Source: Neolentinus lepideus HHB14362 ss-1 (taxonomy: Eukaryota; Basidiomycota; Agaricomycetes; Gloeophyllales; Gloeophyllaceae). Taken from it: 64,000 nucleotides of DNA. The stretch spans positions 1-64,000 of the forward strand of contig KV425554.1 of NCBI GenBank assembly GCA_001632425.1. Direction: 5' to 3'. A program made the translations under genes and the position numbers. Positions 1 to 11,416 of this stretch are shown here, piece by piece (positions within the stretch are counted from its first letter, which is position 1; each line of letters begins with the position of its first letter). The notes beneath the pieces were generated by a model, which searched no databases, had not been told where the DNA came from, and saw nothing but the letters and a program-made list of their open reading frames with translations.

Positions 1-1355
1 CCTATACGACCCAGTCGGGATGACCAGGAGGCTGTCACTGACGATGGTCACAATGCCGCCACTTCTGAGTCAGTTCTCAGAGAATGAGCTGTGTCTCCTG
101 AGCAGGTGCAGGCGCGTGTGAAGAGTCCGCCAAGTCGGGGGGTTTCGCCCACTGGTCCAGTTGATCCTTATGGGATCCAGCCTGTGAACATGGCCAGTGT
201 GGCAATGGCGAAGAACGGCCTTGCTGCGAGGAGTCCTTCACCCATCGTGGATCGCAGCAAGGCTCCAGTCAATGCCTTCTACAATCCCACTTCTGGATCA
301 CCTACAATCCCTAATGGCTACGGTCATATTCGCCCTGGTTCGACAGGTAAGCAGGAGGCAGCTTACTACAGGGCTAAGTTAGCTGCTTACGAGGCGAGTG
401 CGGAAGGTGATTTGTCTCGGATAGAACACGGGAGGGTTCTTGAGCTTGAGCGGCAGTTGTCCAGCATGATGTCCTCCGCTGCAGTCAAATATCGCAAGAT
501 AGCGGAGCTTGATGATTCTCTCGCCCTGCAGACAACCTTGCTGGAGGAGGCTGAGGCACGGGCTGCAGATTCTTCCAAACGTGCAGAGATGATGGAAGAG
601 TCTCATGAAAAGGTCGTGCGGGAGCATTCGTCGCTATCGGAGAGAGCAATTGCTCTTGAGGCTGCTGTCCGTGATCACGCTGATCAGTTGTTAATGCATA
701 AATCGGCTTTGGAGCAGAAGGAAGCTGAGCATGCCCATTTGGAGTCTGAGGTGGAGGAACTTAGCCATTCACTCGATCAGGATGTCCGTGCATTGGAGCA
801 GACTCGGGCAGCCTTGGAGGCCGCGTCAAGTCGGTCCGATGAGGTTGACGCCCAGCAGCAGCGTACCTGGGAGCAACTCAAACAGATGGAGTCTGATTTT
901 GTAGATCTTCACGGAGAGCTCGAAGCTCGTACCTCGGAAGTCGAAGCCCTGAGGCGTCGACTGGTCGAAACAGAAAACTCTTGGGCCCGGTCCCGCGAAG
1001 AGGCTGATGCATTCCGAGTGCTTACAACTGGTAGCATTGGAGAGTTGTTAGACTCACACCGTCGCCTCAAGGCCGATGAGGATCGTATGATGTGGGGTCA
1101 CGCAGAGAAGATCCATGTTTTGGATGAGGAGACCATTTCGCTACGTGTGATGTTGAAGGAGTCGTTGTCAGCGTCTCAGTGATACCAAAAAGGAGCTGGG
1201 TCAAGAACGCCAGTGGATTCACAAAATCAAATCCGATAGGATGGCCGCTCCATGCTCAAGTTGTCGGTTTGCGTGTTCAACTCTTGAATGCTCTCACGGA
1301 TAGTGGGCGTATGCGGAAGGATCTCATTGCTAAGGAATCAGAACTCAGGCCCGTC
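1..1355 (+). pseudogene. Tea1-like kelch/coiled-coil protein, decayed 3' part
   Basis: The reading frame encodes a Ser/Pro-rich stretch followed by a long coiled coil with heptad-rich Glu/Ala/Leu text. This resembles the C-terminal half of Agaricomycete Tea1-like 'negative regulator of mitotic exit' proteins, which carry N-terminal kelch repeats and mark cell ends. Characteristic pieces are MASVAMAKNG, SLALQTTLLEEAEARA and SREEADAF. The copy is broken in several ways. There is an in-frame TGA at 85-87. The linker between PGSTG and KQEAAYYRAKL looks shortened against what I remember of the family. The frame stops at 1180-1182, continues in the next frame (KKELGQERQW, from about 1184) and returns to the first register near 1256 (VVGLRVQLLNALTDSGRMRK). 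No kelch repeats are visible because the window starts inside the gene. Family assignment is from remembered conservation. Confidence 0.7.
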
Positions 1356-2890
1356 CCAACTCTTTGACCATCTCCCCACTCCTATGAACGCTGCCAGCTC
1401 TTCGATCACCTCAAGGACGATCCTGTGTGCTTCTTTGCACTCACGCAGCCTACAAACCCCCACACCCAAATCATCCGGCAATTATGTCTCGGCATCTTCC
1501 ACCTCATCATATTCTCATTCCTTGCCTTCATCTAGTTTCACACTATCCTCTAGTACGAATGATGGATCTTCTACTGGCTCACCTCTGTTCGATCAAGACA
1601 ACCCGTCGCAGGTAGTAACACAGCCTTCTCGGCTCAGCCGAAGAAGCTTTACCACATCATCTCCAACCTGGAAGATAAGATCAAGCTTCACGAGGACAAT
1701 GACGGAGTGAATGGTGATGGCAGTGTCATACGGGATGGACCCACGAGGGGCGGAGGCGTTGTTCTGAAGGCTAGGAATTGGAAGGACCCAAAAGAAAAGT
1801 CTGAGCCGGAAAAGTGAGGGCCCACATTGAAGAACGCAAGTGGTGAGTCCCTTTCTCATCTTCTACGTGATGCGCTCTCATCACCTTGATAGGCTGGCAG
1901 ATATGATGCATAACCTCCTCGAGATATCGCCCACTCCCAGTGCCCCCGCCTCCTTGCGCAATATCCTGCAGAAGTACATCAAAATTCTCCACCTCTGGAC
2001 GCATGGTTTCCACAAGCTGCTTGAGAGTCTCTGTCGGTCTTCTTGGTATTCAGTCCTCACCTTTGAAAACCTCCAAATGTTTCTTACTACGCCTGTCCCT
2101 TCTATCATGATGCTGACCTACTCGAGGAGAAGACCTTGGACAGCCATCACCTAATCTGGTTAGAAGCCCTTCGAGACCTCGCACGCTATGCAAAGGCAGG
2201 CTATCTATGTTCGATGACTGCTACGCTGTACCTTTCCCTTCTCGGTCCTCGATTCGCTCACTAGTACATTAATTGATCGACTCGCCCTGCCCGCTTCCCA
2301 TTCCCTCCTGCTCTGTTCGACAATGTCTACACCAACTGCAACAACTACAGGAAGAATGACTTGTTGATTCGCACCACCATCTCGGATGCAAGCCCGTATC
2401 ACCGTCGTGTGCATGCCATCAACTTGCCCAGCGCTGAGTGTTGCCGAACCCAGTCAACGGTCAGTGCATATGCTGAAGTCCATGCATGGCTACCCACATT
2501 GAATTTGACATGTCTAGTGAACATTAGCCTCTCGAAACCAGAAGAATACACTACAAAAGACTCAAGAAAAACGCCCTCACCAGCCGACCTGGGAACACCT
2601 CGCAAGCATCGCTACCATCCATGATTAATCCCACCCCGCACCCAGCGTCTACCACTCGAACACGCCACATGCCGCGCAACACCAGTCAGAGTACGGGACG
2701 CTCGAGCATTGGAGTGGCGGCTGGGCGTGCAATGGACACCGAGCCTGAGAAGCAGAGGTGGAGGGGCATCGCGTGGGAGTGGTACGCCACCACGCTTGCT
2801 TGGAAGCTGGTCGAGGGGAAGCTTCACCATCTAATTAGGTCCGCCTTTGTCGGAGCTAGATCTATGGCTCATCTTTGGCGTCCGATGTCT
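1356..2890 (+). pseudogene. Est1/SMG7-like gene relic
   Basis: There is no single open frame, but fragments in shifting frames match the Est1 (telomerase-binding/nonsense-decay) family in collinear order. QLFDHL and DHLKDDPVCF lie near 1360-1430. LADMMHNLLEIS and FHKLLESLCRSS lie near 1890-2040. DLLEEKTLDS and LEALRDLARYAKAGY lie near 2115-2205. RWRGIAWEWYATTLA and GKLHHL lie near 2757-2830; in the family the last part reads roughly WYAxxLADxPGxGKLHHH. Several one-base shifts and missing segments separate these pieces, so the gene is dead. It follows the Tea1-like relic on the same strand and is followed at once by a truncated Plavaka transposase. The match is by eye to family motifs, so identity is probable rather than proven. 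Confidence 0.55.
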
Positions 2891-2997
2891 AGCTGAATAG
2901 AATTTGTCTATCCAGCATATTGTTCTCTTCTCTTTCATCAGTTCTTTTGAGTGTGATGTGTTTATTTGTGACCGCTGCTGATGCCCCTTTTTAGCCG

Positions 2998-4677
2998 TTT
3001 ACAAATGATTTCCCCCGTGCCGATATCCACGAGTTGCTTTCGCCGGATATTCTACATCAACTCATCAAGGGTACCTTCAAAGACCATTTAGTTGACTGGA
3101 TTGGCGATTTCCTGAGCTTGCGACATGGAGCAGGTGGGGCTGAGGCAGTACTAGCAGAGATTGACCGACGGTATGATCATTTATCACCTCATATGCAGTG
3201 ATTTTAACTAGCCTTGCAGGATTGCTGCTACTCCACCCTTTACAGGTTTGAGGAGATTTCCCGAGGGACGCGGTTTCAAGCAGTGGACGGGTGATGACTC
3301 AAAGGCATTGATGAAGGTAACTCCCGTCTCAAGTGACTTTGCACACATTACCAACTTTAAGGATTAGGTATACCTCCCGGCTATCGACGGCCTAGTGCCG
3401 AATGAGATTGTTAGGACCATGCGTGCATTCTTAGAATTCTGTTACATCGCCCGTCGCGACATCCATACGCCTCAAAGTCTTGATCATCTCGCAGAAGCAA
3501 TGGAACGATTCCATAATTATCGTACGATTTTTCAAGATGGAGGTGTTCGAGTTGAGGACTACTCCTTACCTCGACAGCATTCTATGCGGCACTACTACGA
3601 TGCTACTTGGGACTTTGGTGCTCCTAACGGGCTTTGTTCTTCAATCACAGAATCGAAACATATCAAAGCGGTAAAGGAACCTTGGCGACGCTCTAATCGG
3701 TTCGAGGCACTGGGTCAAATGTTGACCACAAATCAGCGCCTTGACAAACTTTCGGCTAACCGTATTGACTTCATCGATCGTGGGATGATTGAGAAGAGCA
3801 ACAAATGTATGTCCGCTTTCTATATCAACGTACACAATTGGAATCATGTTCCATCCATAGCAAAACAGCTCCTTCTGGCACTTGCAGATGCAGATGGTGC
3901 CATTGATGATCCACGGACCCCTGCGTATGTAAGACTTGCATCACGCTCCAGTACGTTTCTTGTCTTAGTGCGAGTCAATCTAAATGACACCGAGTCTTTC
4001 TAGAACGACAACATTGTTTCAATCCTACTGGCCTCCCTTCACATACAGACCAGCCGACATTCAATTGCCTTTTGCGTGAATTCCTTCGGGACCAGATCAA
4101 TGCCTTAAACCCGTTATCGCACCTTGCAGAGCTTCCGGTCTTTGCTGATCCAATATTTATACATCACTCAGCCACTGCGACGTTCTATGCTCCAAGTGAC
4201 CCATCCGGTATCCAAGGAATGCGCCGTGAGCATATCCGTGCCACCCCATCTTGGCGCAAGGGCGCTCCTCGCTTCGACTGCATTTTCGTGAAGCAAGACG
4301 TACAACGCGAAGACTCGCCCTATCCACGGTTCGACGTTGCAAGAGTTTTCGTGTTTTTCTCATTCAAGTTTAGTGATAGGCGCTACAAGTGCGCCTTGGT
4401 CCATTGGTTTGAATGGGCTGATCAGCGTCCGGACGAGGACACAGGGATGTGGATTGTGGACCGAGGTGCGGGTGGGGCAAGTCGCCCTGCGTTGTCGATC
4501 ATCCCCATACAACGCATACTCCGAGCTGCGCACCTTATTCCTATGTTCGGCAGGACTAATATCCTTCGCGATGTCACTCATACTAACGCTCTGGACCAAT
4601 TTCGTCTTTTCTATGTCAACAAATATGCCGACCATCACGCTTTCGAGGTACTACACTCACCACAGCCATCTGTGTAG
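2998..4677 (+). mobile_element. Plavaka-type DNA transposase, 5'-truncated
   Basis: This is the C-terminal half of a Plavaka transposase, a cut-and-paste DNA transposon family abundant in Agaricomycetes. Diagnostic pieces are [60 protein letters not shown] and CALVHWFEW. The last exon ends in the typical FYVNKYADHHAFE before a stop at 4675-4677. I read introns at about 3171-3220, 3317-3367 and 3951-4002, all with GT...AG ends, and no premature stop within the exons. The half that remains is therefore well preserved. No sequence for the N-terminal half lies upstream: the Est1-like relic ends about 100 bp before the first recognisable codon. The element is 5' truncated or rearranged and probably cannot move on its own. 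Confidence 0.88.
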
Positions 4678-5079
4678 TTTCAGTAACTTAGGACTGCAAA
4701 TATAGCTTAGGATCGGATGTACTACTTAGTGACCTTGCGTGCATCTGAGGTGTCTTACTATTGTCTTGTTTGCTTACATCTATCTTAGTGTGTCTTAGAC
4801 GAATCATAGATCTTAGTGTGCCTTAGGCGAATCTTAGATCTGACTCCGGCGCTGCGGCCTTTGGGTCTTAAGGGTCCTTACCCCATCTTACCGCTCTTGC
4901 CATGTGCTTAGTGCCTCGCTAAGACAAAAAAAGGAACCAAAAGCTAATATGGCATTTTGCTGATGTGGCGGAGACTTGTTAACAAGAATTCTCTTTCCCT
5001 TTGTGAAGCTTCACAGCGATGATTTGCGCGTTAGTGCCCAACCCCTGATTCTAGGCGATGATGATCGTGCTTAAATTGA
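4678..5079. other. Non-coding 3' end of Plavaka element
   Basis: There is no gene here. The stretch holds the tandem 28-bp repeats, several CTTAGTG-type words and an A-run near 4926. It most likely contains the 3' terminal region of the Plavaka element and the junction to host DNA. The exact end of the element could not be placed. Confidence 0.5.
4783..4838 (+). repeat. Two tandem 28-bp units, probable Plavaka subterminal repeat
   Basis: Two adjacent 28-bp copies each begin TCTTAGTGTG and end TAGA, differing at three positions. More scattered CTTAG/TTAGTG words follow to about 4925. They sit about 105 bp past the transposase stop. CACTA-like transposons and their relatives often carry such subterminal transposase-binding repeats, so assigning them to the Plavaka 3' end is an inference. 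I did not find a convincing terminal inverted repeat partner inside the window, which fits loss of the 5' end. Confidence 0.6.
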
Positions 5080-5895
5080 ATGGCACTGCTTGCACTGACT
5101 TCGAATTTGGGGTACAAATTCCGCAAGCTCATAGGCGAGTGTCCGCGCCGCATCTCAGTCATCCACATCCTCTGCCCGATGTCGACAATCATCAGGAGCG
5201 GTTATGCGCTCGACGTCTCCACTACCAGTCTTTCTGAAGTTGCCGACATTATTCGGTACCTCGATCAGCCTTTGAAACAGCTCAAGGTCACCACACGAGC
5301 TCTTCAATCTCCAACGGAAATGAGGAATTGTCTACGCACGGTCTCCGACCGGTGCTCGCAGCTGGAAAGTCTTCGGCTTACCATCAAGCGTCAAGGACAA
5401 GCCGAAGAGATGTCTTGGTTTGACCTGTCACCTATCCTTCTGTGCTCAAGAATAAAAAAACTAGAAATCAAACATCCTTGCGTACTGCCTATTGTGGACG
5501 ACGATATCTTCACCATGCTATCATCATGGGAGAACATCGAGCAACTTTCACTTAACGCTGAGCCGACTGATCATAGCGGGCAGATGCCCGGCCTCACCCT
5601 TCGTAGTCTCGCCTATGTTGCCCAGATGGGCCCCAATGTTCGCGAAGCTCGTTTCTGTCTTGACCTAGCTTCGTCTTTGCCCGTGTCACTTAGCTATTCC
5701 TGGAGCTCTCTATCTATACTCCACTTGGGAACATCGATCGTCAACGCGCAGACTGATGTCGATCTCCTCAACATCGCAGAATTCGTCAATGAGGTCTTCC
5801 CGACCGCACAACTGCTTACTGCGCGCCGAGAGCATTACCACGTCGAGTTGGAGGAACTCTTGGACCTTGTACGGGGCAGAGCTGCTACTGCTTGA
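5080..5895 (+). CDS. LRR/F-box-like protein, C-terminal part
   Basis: A 271-residue open frame without visible introns. Its text is typical of the leucine-rich C-terminal part of expanded Agaricomycete F-box proteins: LESLRLTIKRQG, RIKKLEIKH, IEQLSLNAE and LSILHLGTS spaced along the chain. Such proteins use an N-terminal F-box to recruit targets to SCF ubiquitin ligases. No F-box motif precedes the first methionine, and the upstream DNA is transposon terminus. The gene may therefore have lost its N-terminus to the Plavaka insertion, or this may be a stand-alone LRR protein. Function is inferred only from family style. Confidence 0.5.
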   Translation: MALLALTSNLGYKFRKLIGECPRRISVIHILCPMSTIIRSGYALDVSTTSLSEVADIIRYLDQPLKQLKVTTRALQSPTEMRNCLRTVSDRCSQLESLRLTIKRQGQAEEMSWFDLSPILLCSRIKKLEIKHPCVLPIVDDDIFTMLSSWENIEQLSLNAEPTDHSGQMPGLTLRSLAYVAQMGPNVREARFCLDLASSLPVSLSYSWSSLSILHLGTSIVNAQTDVDLLNIAEFVNEVFPTAQLLTARREHYHVELEELLDLVRGRAATA

Positions 5896-6244
5896 CTGTA
5901 CGGTGTCATCATCAACGCCACTAGCTTTTCGTTAGGGTAAATTTCATATATTTTCTTCCCATCTACGCAATGCTTATGTCCCAGCGTTCAATGTTTTATT
6001 GCTCTATCTTGTTCGAGATCTGGATATCTTGCGTAACAGGCGAACATTATGCTTAATGCGCATCAACGTCATGTACCGTTTTTGTTTTCTCACCAGTCTC
6101 ATTGACTGTTATGTCTTTCAAGCCATAGCCACTCCCTGTCTGTAATTATCCCCTTGATAGGCGCCAATCCAACCCAATTTATAATTAGCCCTTTATGCTA
6201 CAAGTCACCCATATCCCAAAGAAGAGTAAGTTACGAATACAGCA
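5896..6244. other. Intergenic, nothing recognised
   Basis: AT-rich sequence between the convergent 3' ends of the LRR-like gene and the nicotinate phosphoribosyltransferase gene. I see no ORF, RNA gene or repeat in it. Confidence 0.6.
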
Positions 6245-8041
6245 TTAGATTGGTAACCCAAATGTTTCCTTGGCCTTCCGCACTTCACTCGGCTCACCCG
6301 TGTTCTAAAGGATCGAGAACACGTGAGCAGGTGCGGCACCATGGCCAGCAACCAATTGCACATACCTTCATGATTTCGTCGCTGATCTTTACACACAGCT
6401 TGTCATTCACCTCCGATAGCTTGATGACCATATTAAGCGCCGGACTCTTCTCCTTTCCGCCACTCGAAGCCTTCTTGAAGTCGTTCGTCAACCACGTCCC
6501 AATCCCGAAAGAGCCTGCACCAGACGCCCGACGCGCCCCACACATCCATCGTTTAGCTAACCTCTCGGTCAAGTCAATGAATGGTATGGACGGAGGACCC
6601 ACAAGGGAAGCCGAGTTCATCGCACTGTTTCTTGAGGCCGAGCGCCTTGTCCATGTTCAGCGCGTCGGAGAAGACGATCATCTTCTCTTTGTAGTCGATC
6701 CCGAGGCTGGTGTAGATTTCTTTAGCGCGCGGGGCGTAGACGTACGGGTCCCCTGAGTCTTGACGGATGGCTTTCCAGCGACGGGCTCGGGCTGTATCTT
6801 TAACGAAATCCTAATTTGATGACATACAATGAAGATCAGTATGTTTGTTAACGGTGTAGTAAGGTTACCTTATAGAAAGCTTCGGTTGAGAACGTATCTG
6901 TTAGAGCGATCAACAGGGAGCCTGGGTAGACCTGTTCCCAGAGATCGAGAGCTAGGCCATTGCAGTTCTCATAGCCTTTGAGAGCCGCAACCTTGCGGCA
7001 CATATGTCAGCAGCAAGTAGTATCTGGATTATAGTTTCACCAACCCCCATAAACCACTCACTAAGTTCTGGGCGTGAGTTTTGAGGCGTGTGAATCAAGA
7101 CAAAACACGTACTGGGCAATGGTGCCAACGGGGTTGACCCCATATTTCATGGCGAGGTAAACCTAAGACGCAAGTGGTTGGCACACGCCTGAAGGAAGAC
7201 TAGTACAGAGCCTACATTACTCGTACCAGATAGCTTGGCAGACCCCGAATAATCTTTCGATGCTCGCATGAGGCCGTCCATAACAATATCATGGGCCTTG
7301 AACGATCTTCTGCGGCGCGTGCCGAATTCACTGAAGGTGCATCCCGCCTGAAGCAGCTTAGTACCCTTCTCATACGCAAGTTCTACACGAGCAAATCAAC
7401 GCATTATTTCCCAGTCAACGGACGTATCGAAAACATACCAGCCTGCCCATCATACGACCAATCGGTATCAACCATCAAGAACCAATTCTCACTGAGCGTC
7501 GCCATGAGCGGCACCTCCCACAATATCGTCTCCACCCACAGGCCCTCCGCCTCGATCTCAATGTCACCATATTCCGCGCTGTCAGCAACAGGCACAAAGG
7601 TCGTTTTGACCTGCCCAGGCTTGAACCTGTATGATCGGAGGTAGTTGAGGTAGTCTTGCGTGAAGTACGGGCAGGCTTTGTGCAGCCATTCGAGTTCAGA
7701 GTCGGATGCAAAAATATCGGCGAAGTCTGTGAATAATAATTAACCATATGTGCTATCATTGCAGTGGAACAAAAGGTTTACGGGTTACAGACGACTTGAA
7801 CCGCTCATAGCAGGTCTTGGTGAAGTACCGCCCCTTGTCCTTGTCCCGGTTCTTGAACCTATATTTCGCCCTCGCATCTGGGAAGTGATGTAAAATAGCT
7901 TGCTGCATGGTGAACTGTGATGACCGACACTTTAATCCGCAGCCATGACATGATATTGATACTTCCTAATCGTACCTTGTACAAGTCCGTATCGAGGATA
8001 GACGCTGGCAGAACGACGTCGGGGGACTTCGAAGCCATCAT
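6245..8041 (-). CDS. NPT1: Nicotinate phosphoribosyltransferase
   Basis: Converts nicotinate and PRPP to nicotinate mononucleotide, the entry step of the Preiss-Handler NAD salvage pathway. The start is a double ATG (MMASKSPDVVLP). The first exon continues ASILDTDLYK and splices into FTMQQAILHHFPDARAKYRF. Later exons give ADSAEYGDIEIEAEGLWVET, FSEFGTRRRRSFKAHD, KYGVNPVGTIA, RQDSGDPYVYAPRAKEIY and FGIGTWLTNDF, all conserved in the family. The reading joins without stops through about eight exons. The last exon is short (NTGEPSEVRKAKETFGLPI) before TAA at 6245-6247. Its upstream region carries a near-palindromic CRE-like site at 8181-8198. Some internal splice sites are approximate. Confidence 0.92.
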
Positions 8042-8943
8042 GTAGGATATCGAAGGATACGGCGGACGTTGCGGATGGTGGAAAACAAGTGCAGAATACG
8101 CAGCATCGCAGGTGCTGTACTCATAATTAGCTCCGAGTCGCAGGCCGATAAGCCATTTGCTTATTTAATCACAAACTTGAACGCGTGACATCACGCGTCC
8201 AGGTGACGTGAGGCAGTGTTGTGCCGGTTCGCATCTGCGAGGTTCGGGTCAACCTGAGAACTAGTTGACTACGGTTTGGACAACCGAGATTTTTGGTCAA
8301 CTCTTCCCACGAACCGAACCTTGCCACTATACTAATTATAGAAGTGGGTGGCTGAAGAGGCATTATCGATGTCTGCCCTCCGTGATGCTCGTATAATTAC
8401 AGAAAGACATTTATAATTGTTCTTAGATATTATAATTGTGAGGTATTTTAAAATGGTGCATTAATACCGGTCAATAGTGCCTATTTTTGCCTTTTATTTG
8501 GTACATTGAGATGGCATAGCTGATCGTGTATAGCGACACAGCCACCGTGCTTCTCTCATCCTATCCGCTCCGGGGGGCCGTTTCTGGGTTCGTTTCTTTA
8601 GTACAAAGTTAGAACGTCATCCGATGTGGCCCCGTGCTATGCAAAGGTGAGAGTATGCTGCGAATGATACATGATGTTTGAATATAACAGCTTCTCAACT
8701 ATCGAAGCGTTTCCGACAAGCCATGCTTGCGTGTCTTACATCTCTGTGTTTCATAGATGAGTATGGAGTCCACCTGATTCGTAGTCTTGAGCAGCAACCA
8801 ACTACGATGCGGGATAAATCTCACCAGAAACGCGTCACGCATTCAATATTCTCGACACCCGCACGCATGATGACGGTCAACACACGGCTATCTCACAGTC
8901 AGAAATAGTAATATAGTACACGGTATTCCACGTCTTCCATAGC
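8042..8943. other. Intergenic: NPT1 promoter and 3' flank of reductase copy A
   Basis: The left part is the upstream region of the minus-strand NPT1 gene and includes a palindromic site (8181-8198). About 8395-8520 is strongly AT-rich. From about 8778 the sequence is collinear with 11486 onward (shared TCGTAGTCTTGAGCAGCAAC). This marks the left boundary I can see of the tandem duplication that contains the reductase genes. I see no coding gene. Confidence 0.6.
8172..8199. promoter_or_regulatory. Near-palindromic CRE-like site, copy 1
   Basis: Positions 8181-8198 read ACGCGTGACATCACGCGT, palindromic except at the centre. With its flank, the 28-bp segment matches 11520-11547 in inverted orientation with one difference. 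It lies about 150 bp upstream of the NPT1 start. The core resembles a bZIP/CREB site (TGACGTCA) framed by two ACGCGT words, the core of the yeast MBF site. A regulatory role is inferred. Confidence 0.4.
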
Positions 8944-10312
8944 TCACTCCTTCGCAACCTCAATAACCACCTTCGCCTTGTTCGTACCCGTCAACACTGC
9001 AAGGAGTGCCTCACCTCCGAGCTCCAAACTAGGTATGACCTCTTCGCCATACTGGATCTTCCCACTAGCAATCAAATCCGACACGACTCTGTAAAACTCC
9101 TCTTCATATTTTGGTATGAGCAAGGAGACGGAGAGGCCATTCATCGTGATTTGCTTGGGGATGATGGTGAAAAGGTTCTGTAATGCGATTAGCTTAAATC
9201 CTCACAACCTTGAGGTTATGACATACCCTGGTGCCCCCTAGCGGATCACTAGTGAAAGCGCTGATCATTCCGCACTCCTGCGCAACATCATTAGTTAAAA
9301 GTTTAGGCCGAGCTATGACATGGTGACTTGTGCTTACGATGAACTTCGCACCCAGTTTCGCACTGTCAAGGGCGGCCTCGAGGGTGGTGCCACCGACATT
9401 GTCCCAGTAGCTGCACACAGCAAGGTCAGTGACGGAATTATAAGATGGGTGCTCTAAGTCACTTACATGTCGATGCCGCCTTCTTTCTTCAAAATGTCCG
9501 CAGTATTCTCCGTCTTGTAGTTGAATGGTACGTCGGCACCGATCTTCTTCATGAACGCGACTTTCTCGTTGGAACCAGCAGACGCAATGACCTTGCAGCC
9601 ATCCATCTTAGCGAGTTGAATGACTAGACTGTCGCCACAACGTCAGTACACGCAATCAAATGAAACAAAAAGCAACTCTTACGATCCAACAGGTCCGGCA
9701 CCACCGCTGACAAACACGACGTCGCCTTTCTTAGCCTTCGAGAACTCCTTCCAGCCGCAATACGCAGTCTGCCCAGGCATACCAAGTATACCGACGTATA
9801 CAGACCAATGCAGCTTATCCTTCTTCTCAAGGACACGATATTGTGTCGCATCATTGGCAATGACATATTCAGCGAATGCTGCAGGTGATCATAAGACAAG
9901 GGGCATCAGACGGCTGCCTAAGCTTACGGTATGCGCCACCCTGTACACCATAGACGTGGTCCCCAGCCTTGATAGCTGGGTTCTCTGAGCGCAGGACCAC
10001 ACCTACACCATAATCCTCGATGGGTTCACCGATCGTGTATGCAAGCTACTCCACATCAGAATCAGACTGTGATGTTTTCACAACTTCGTGTGGTAAGCTG
10101 ACCAGAGAAGCTCCAGGCGTCTTCGGCCTCATCTTTGCGACAATGAATGGATCGATGGACAAGACGAGCGTCTTGATGAGGAAGCCACCGTTGAGAGGGA
10201 CGGTGTCTGGGTCGATAGTCTGGCTGCCATCGTACCGTGTTGCCTTTCCGGGTTGAGGAAGACCGTCGGGGTACGCGTTGAAGAGGAGTCGGCCGTTTGT
10301 AACTGGTGTCAT
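8944..10312 (-). CDS. NADP-dependent alkenal/LTB4-type reductase, copy A
   Basis: A zinc-independent MDR-superfamily oxidoreductase of the leukotriene B4 12-hydroxydehydrogenase / double-bond reductase type. Such enzymes reduce alpha,beta-unsaturated carbonyls with NADPH. The first exon runs from ATG at 10312 to RPKTPGASL and then splices to AYTIGEPIEDYGVGVVLRSE. The nucleotide-binding loop is SGGAGPVGS, with the intron falling just after it. Later exons give YWDNVGGTTLEAALDSAKLG and ECGMISAFTSDPLGG, and the final exon ends KVVIEVAKE. All exons join without a stop, so the gene looks functional. It is one of two near-identical tandem copies (the other at 11630-13004). Substrate is unknown. Confidence 0.9.
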
Positions 10313-10383
10313 GACAGTACGACTTGAGAAGAATAAAATGTTCAGTCTTCAAGGAGATTCTGCCATAGTGCAATCACTGGCTT

Positions 10384-10944
10384 TTATGCCCGACCACGGT
10401 GCGCAATCAACACTCCGCCGAGCGCATTAACTGAGCAGGATTTGCTCACCGGAAAGTCTCTCGCCATAACATCTTCCCTTGCCGGCAGAGATAGTTGTTG
10501 CTCGCTAGCGGCAGAGATCTTATCGTACAGCCACCGCACTGCATGGGGCCATATATGATACAGTGTCGTAAAAACATGTTCACGCAGATACGAATGATGA
10601 TAATCGCGCTCGATGGGCTCCCGGAATGTGGGTGGCTCCAACGAGGGAGTGCAGAAAAACACCTGGGACAACTCACTCTCAGAGAAATAGGTGACTTGTA
10701 TACATACTCACGATGTTCAGGAACTCCGTCTCCATCTGTTTCTCAGAGACTTCTGGCGTTGAATCATGGAACGCGCGACAGGTCTTGAAGCTCTTCTTTA
10801 GCATCGCAAGAGTTGCGCGTGATGGCTTCCCAGTTAACTTCCCAGCAAAGTTCTAGTATATAGTTTGGTGAGTGTCCCGCCAGTCACATAGAAGGGTCTG
10901 CCGAACCACTGCAACGACCCCATCAGCCTTCATCAACTTCTTCA
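10384..10944 (-). pseudogene. Duplicated 3' end of the spermidine-synthase-like gene, broken
   Basis: Homologous to 13589-14477 in the full gene. Recognisable pieces are FAGKLTGKPSRA, the exon around EVSEKQMETEFLNI, and SLEPPTFREPIERDYHHSYL. Relative to the full copy, about 315 bp are deleted directly after SYLREHVFTT. The C-terminal tail (REIDLALIKEG onward in the intact gene) is therefore gone and the frame runs into flanking sequence. The 5' side stops abruptly within the catalytic exon at about 10944, where a reductase relic begins. It is a by-product of the tandem duplication and cannot encode an enzyme. Confidence 0.82.
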
Positions 10945-11416
10945 CATTAGATTATCGCCGACAGCATATTCCGCAAATGCTGTAGGAAATTGTGAGACCG
11001 TGGTATCGGAGATGCTAAATACCTACGGTACGAGCCTCATCGTGCCGCAGACATGCCACCAGCCTTGATAACTGGGTTCTCTGATTATGAGACCACGCCC
11101 AAGCCGAAGTTCTCGACGGGCTCGCCGATCGTGAAGACGGACTACAAATATACGTGTCACATCAATTATCTGGTCTTCCTACTACTTGGAAGCATGCACA
11201 TACCAACGCTAATCCAGGAGCCTTCAGCCTCATCTCCCCGACGATGAGTTGGTAGACAGATAAAATGGGCGTCTTGACGAGGAAACCGCTGCTCAGAGTG
11301 ATACGTCAAGGTTGATGGTCTAATCGCCGTCGTGGATGGTTCGTCTTGCCAAGCTGAAAGACGCCATTGAGGCGTTCTCTGAAAAGGAGTCGACCGTTCT
11401 TAACTGGTGGAATGAC
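10945..11416 (-). pseudogene. Relic of a third reductase copy (N-terminal half)
   Basis: This stretch follows the N-terminal exons of the flanking reductase genes base by base but with many substitutions and small indels. Shared landmarks include the segment encoding the YGVGVV-type loop (about 11055-11130), the first-exon LIKT(L)-type stretch (about 11265-11290) and the initiating region near 11416, where the sequence equivalent to the start codon has changed. The C-terminal half is missing, and the next homologous base downstream is already the 3' flank of copy B. It shows that the block was once a triplication, and that this copy is older or has been free of selection for longer. Confidence 0.78.
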
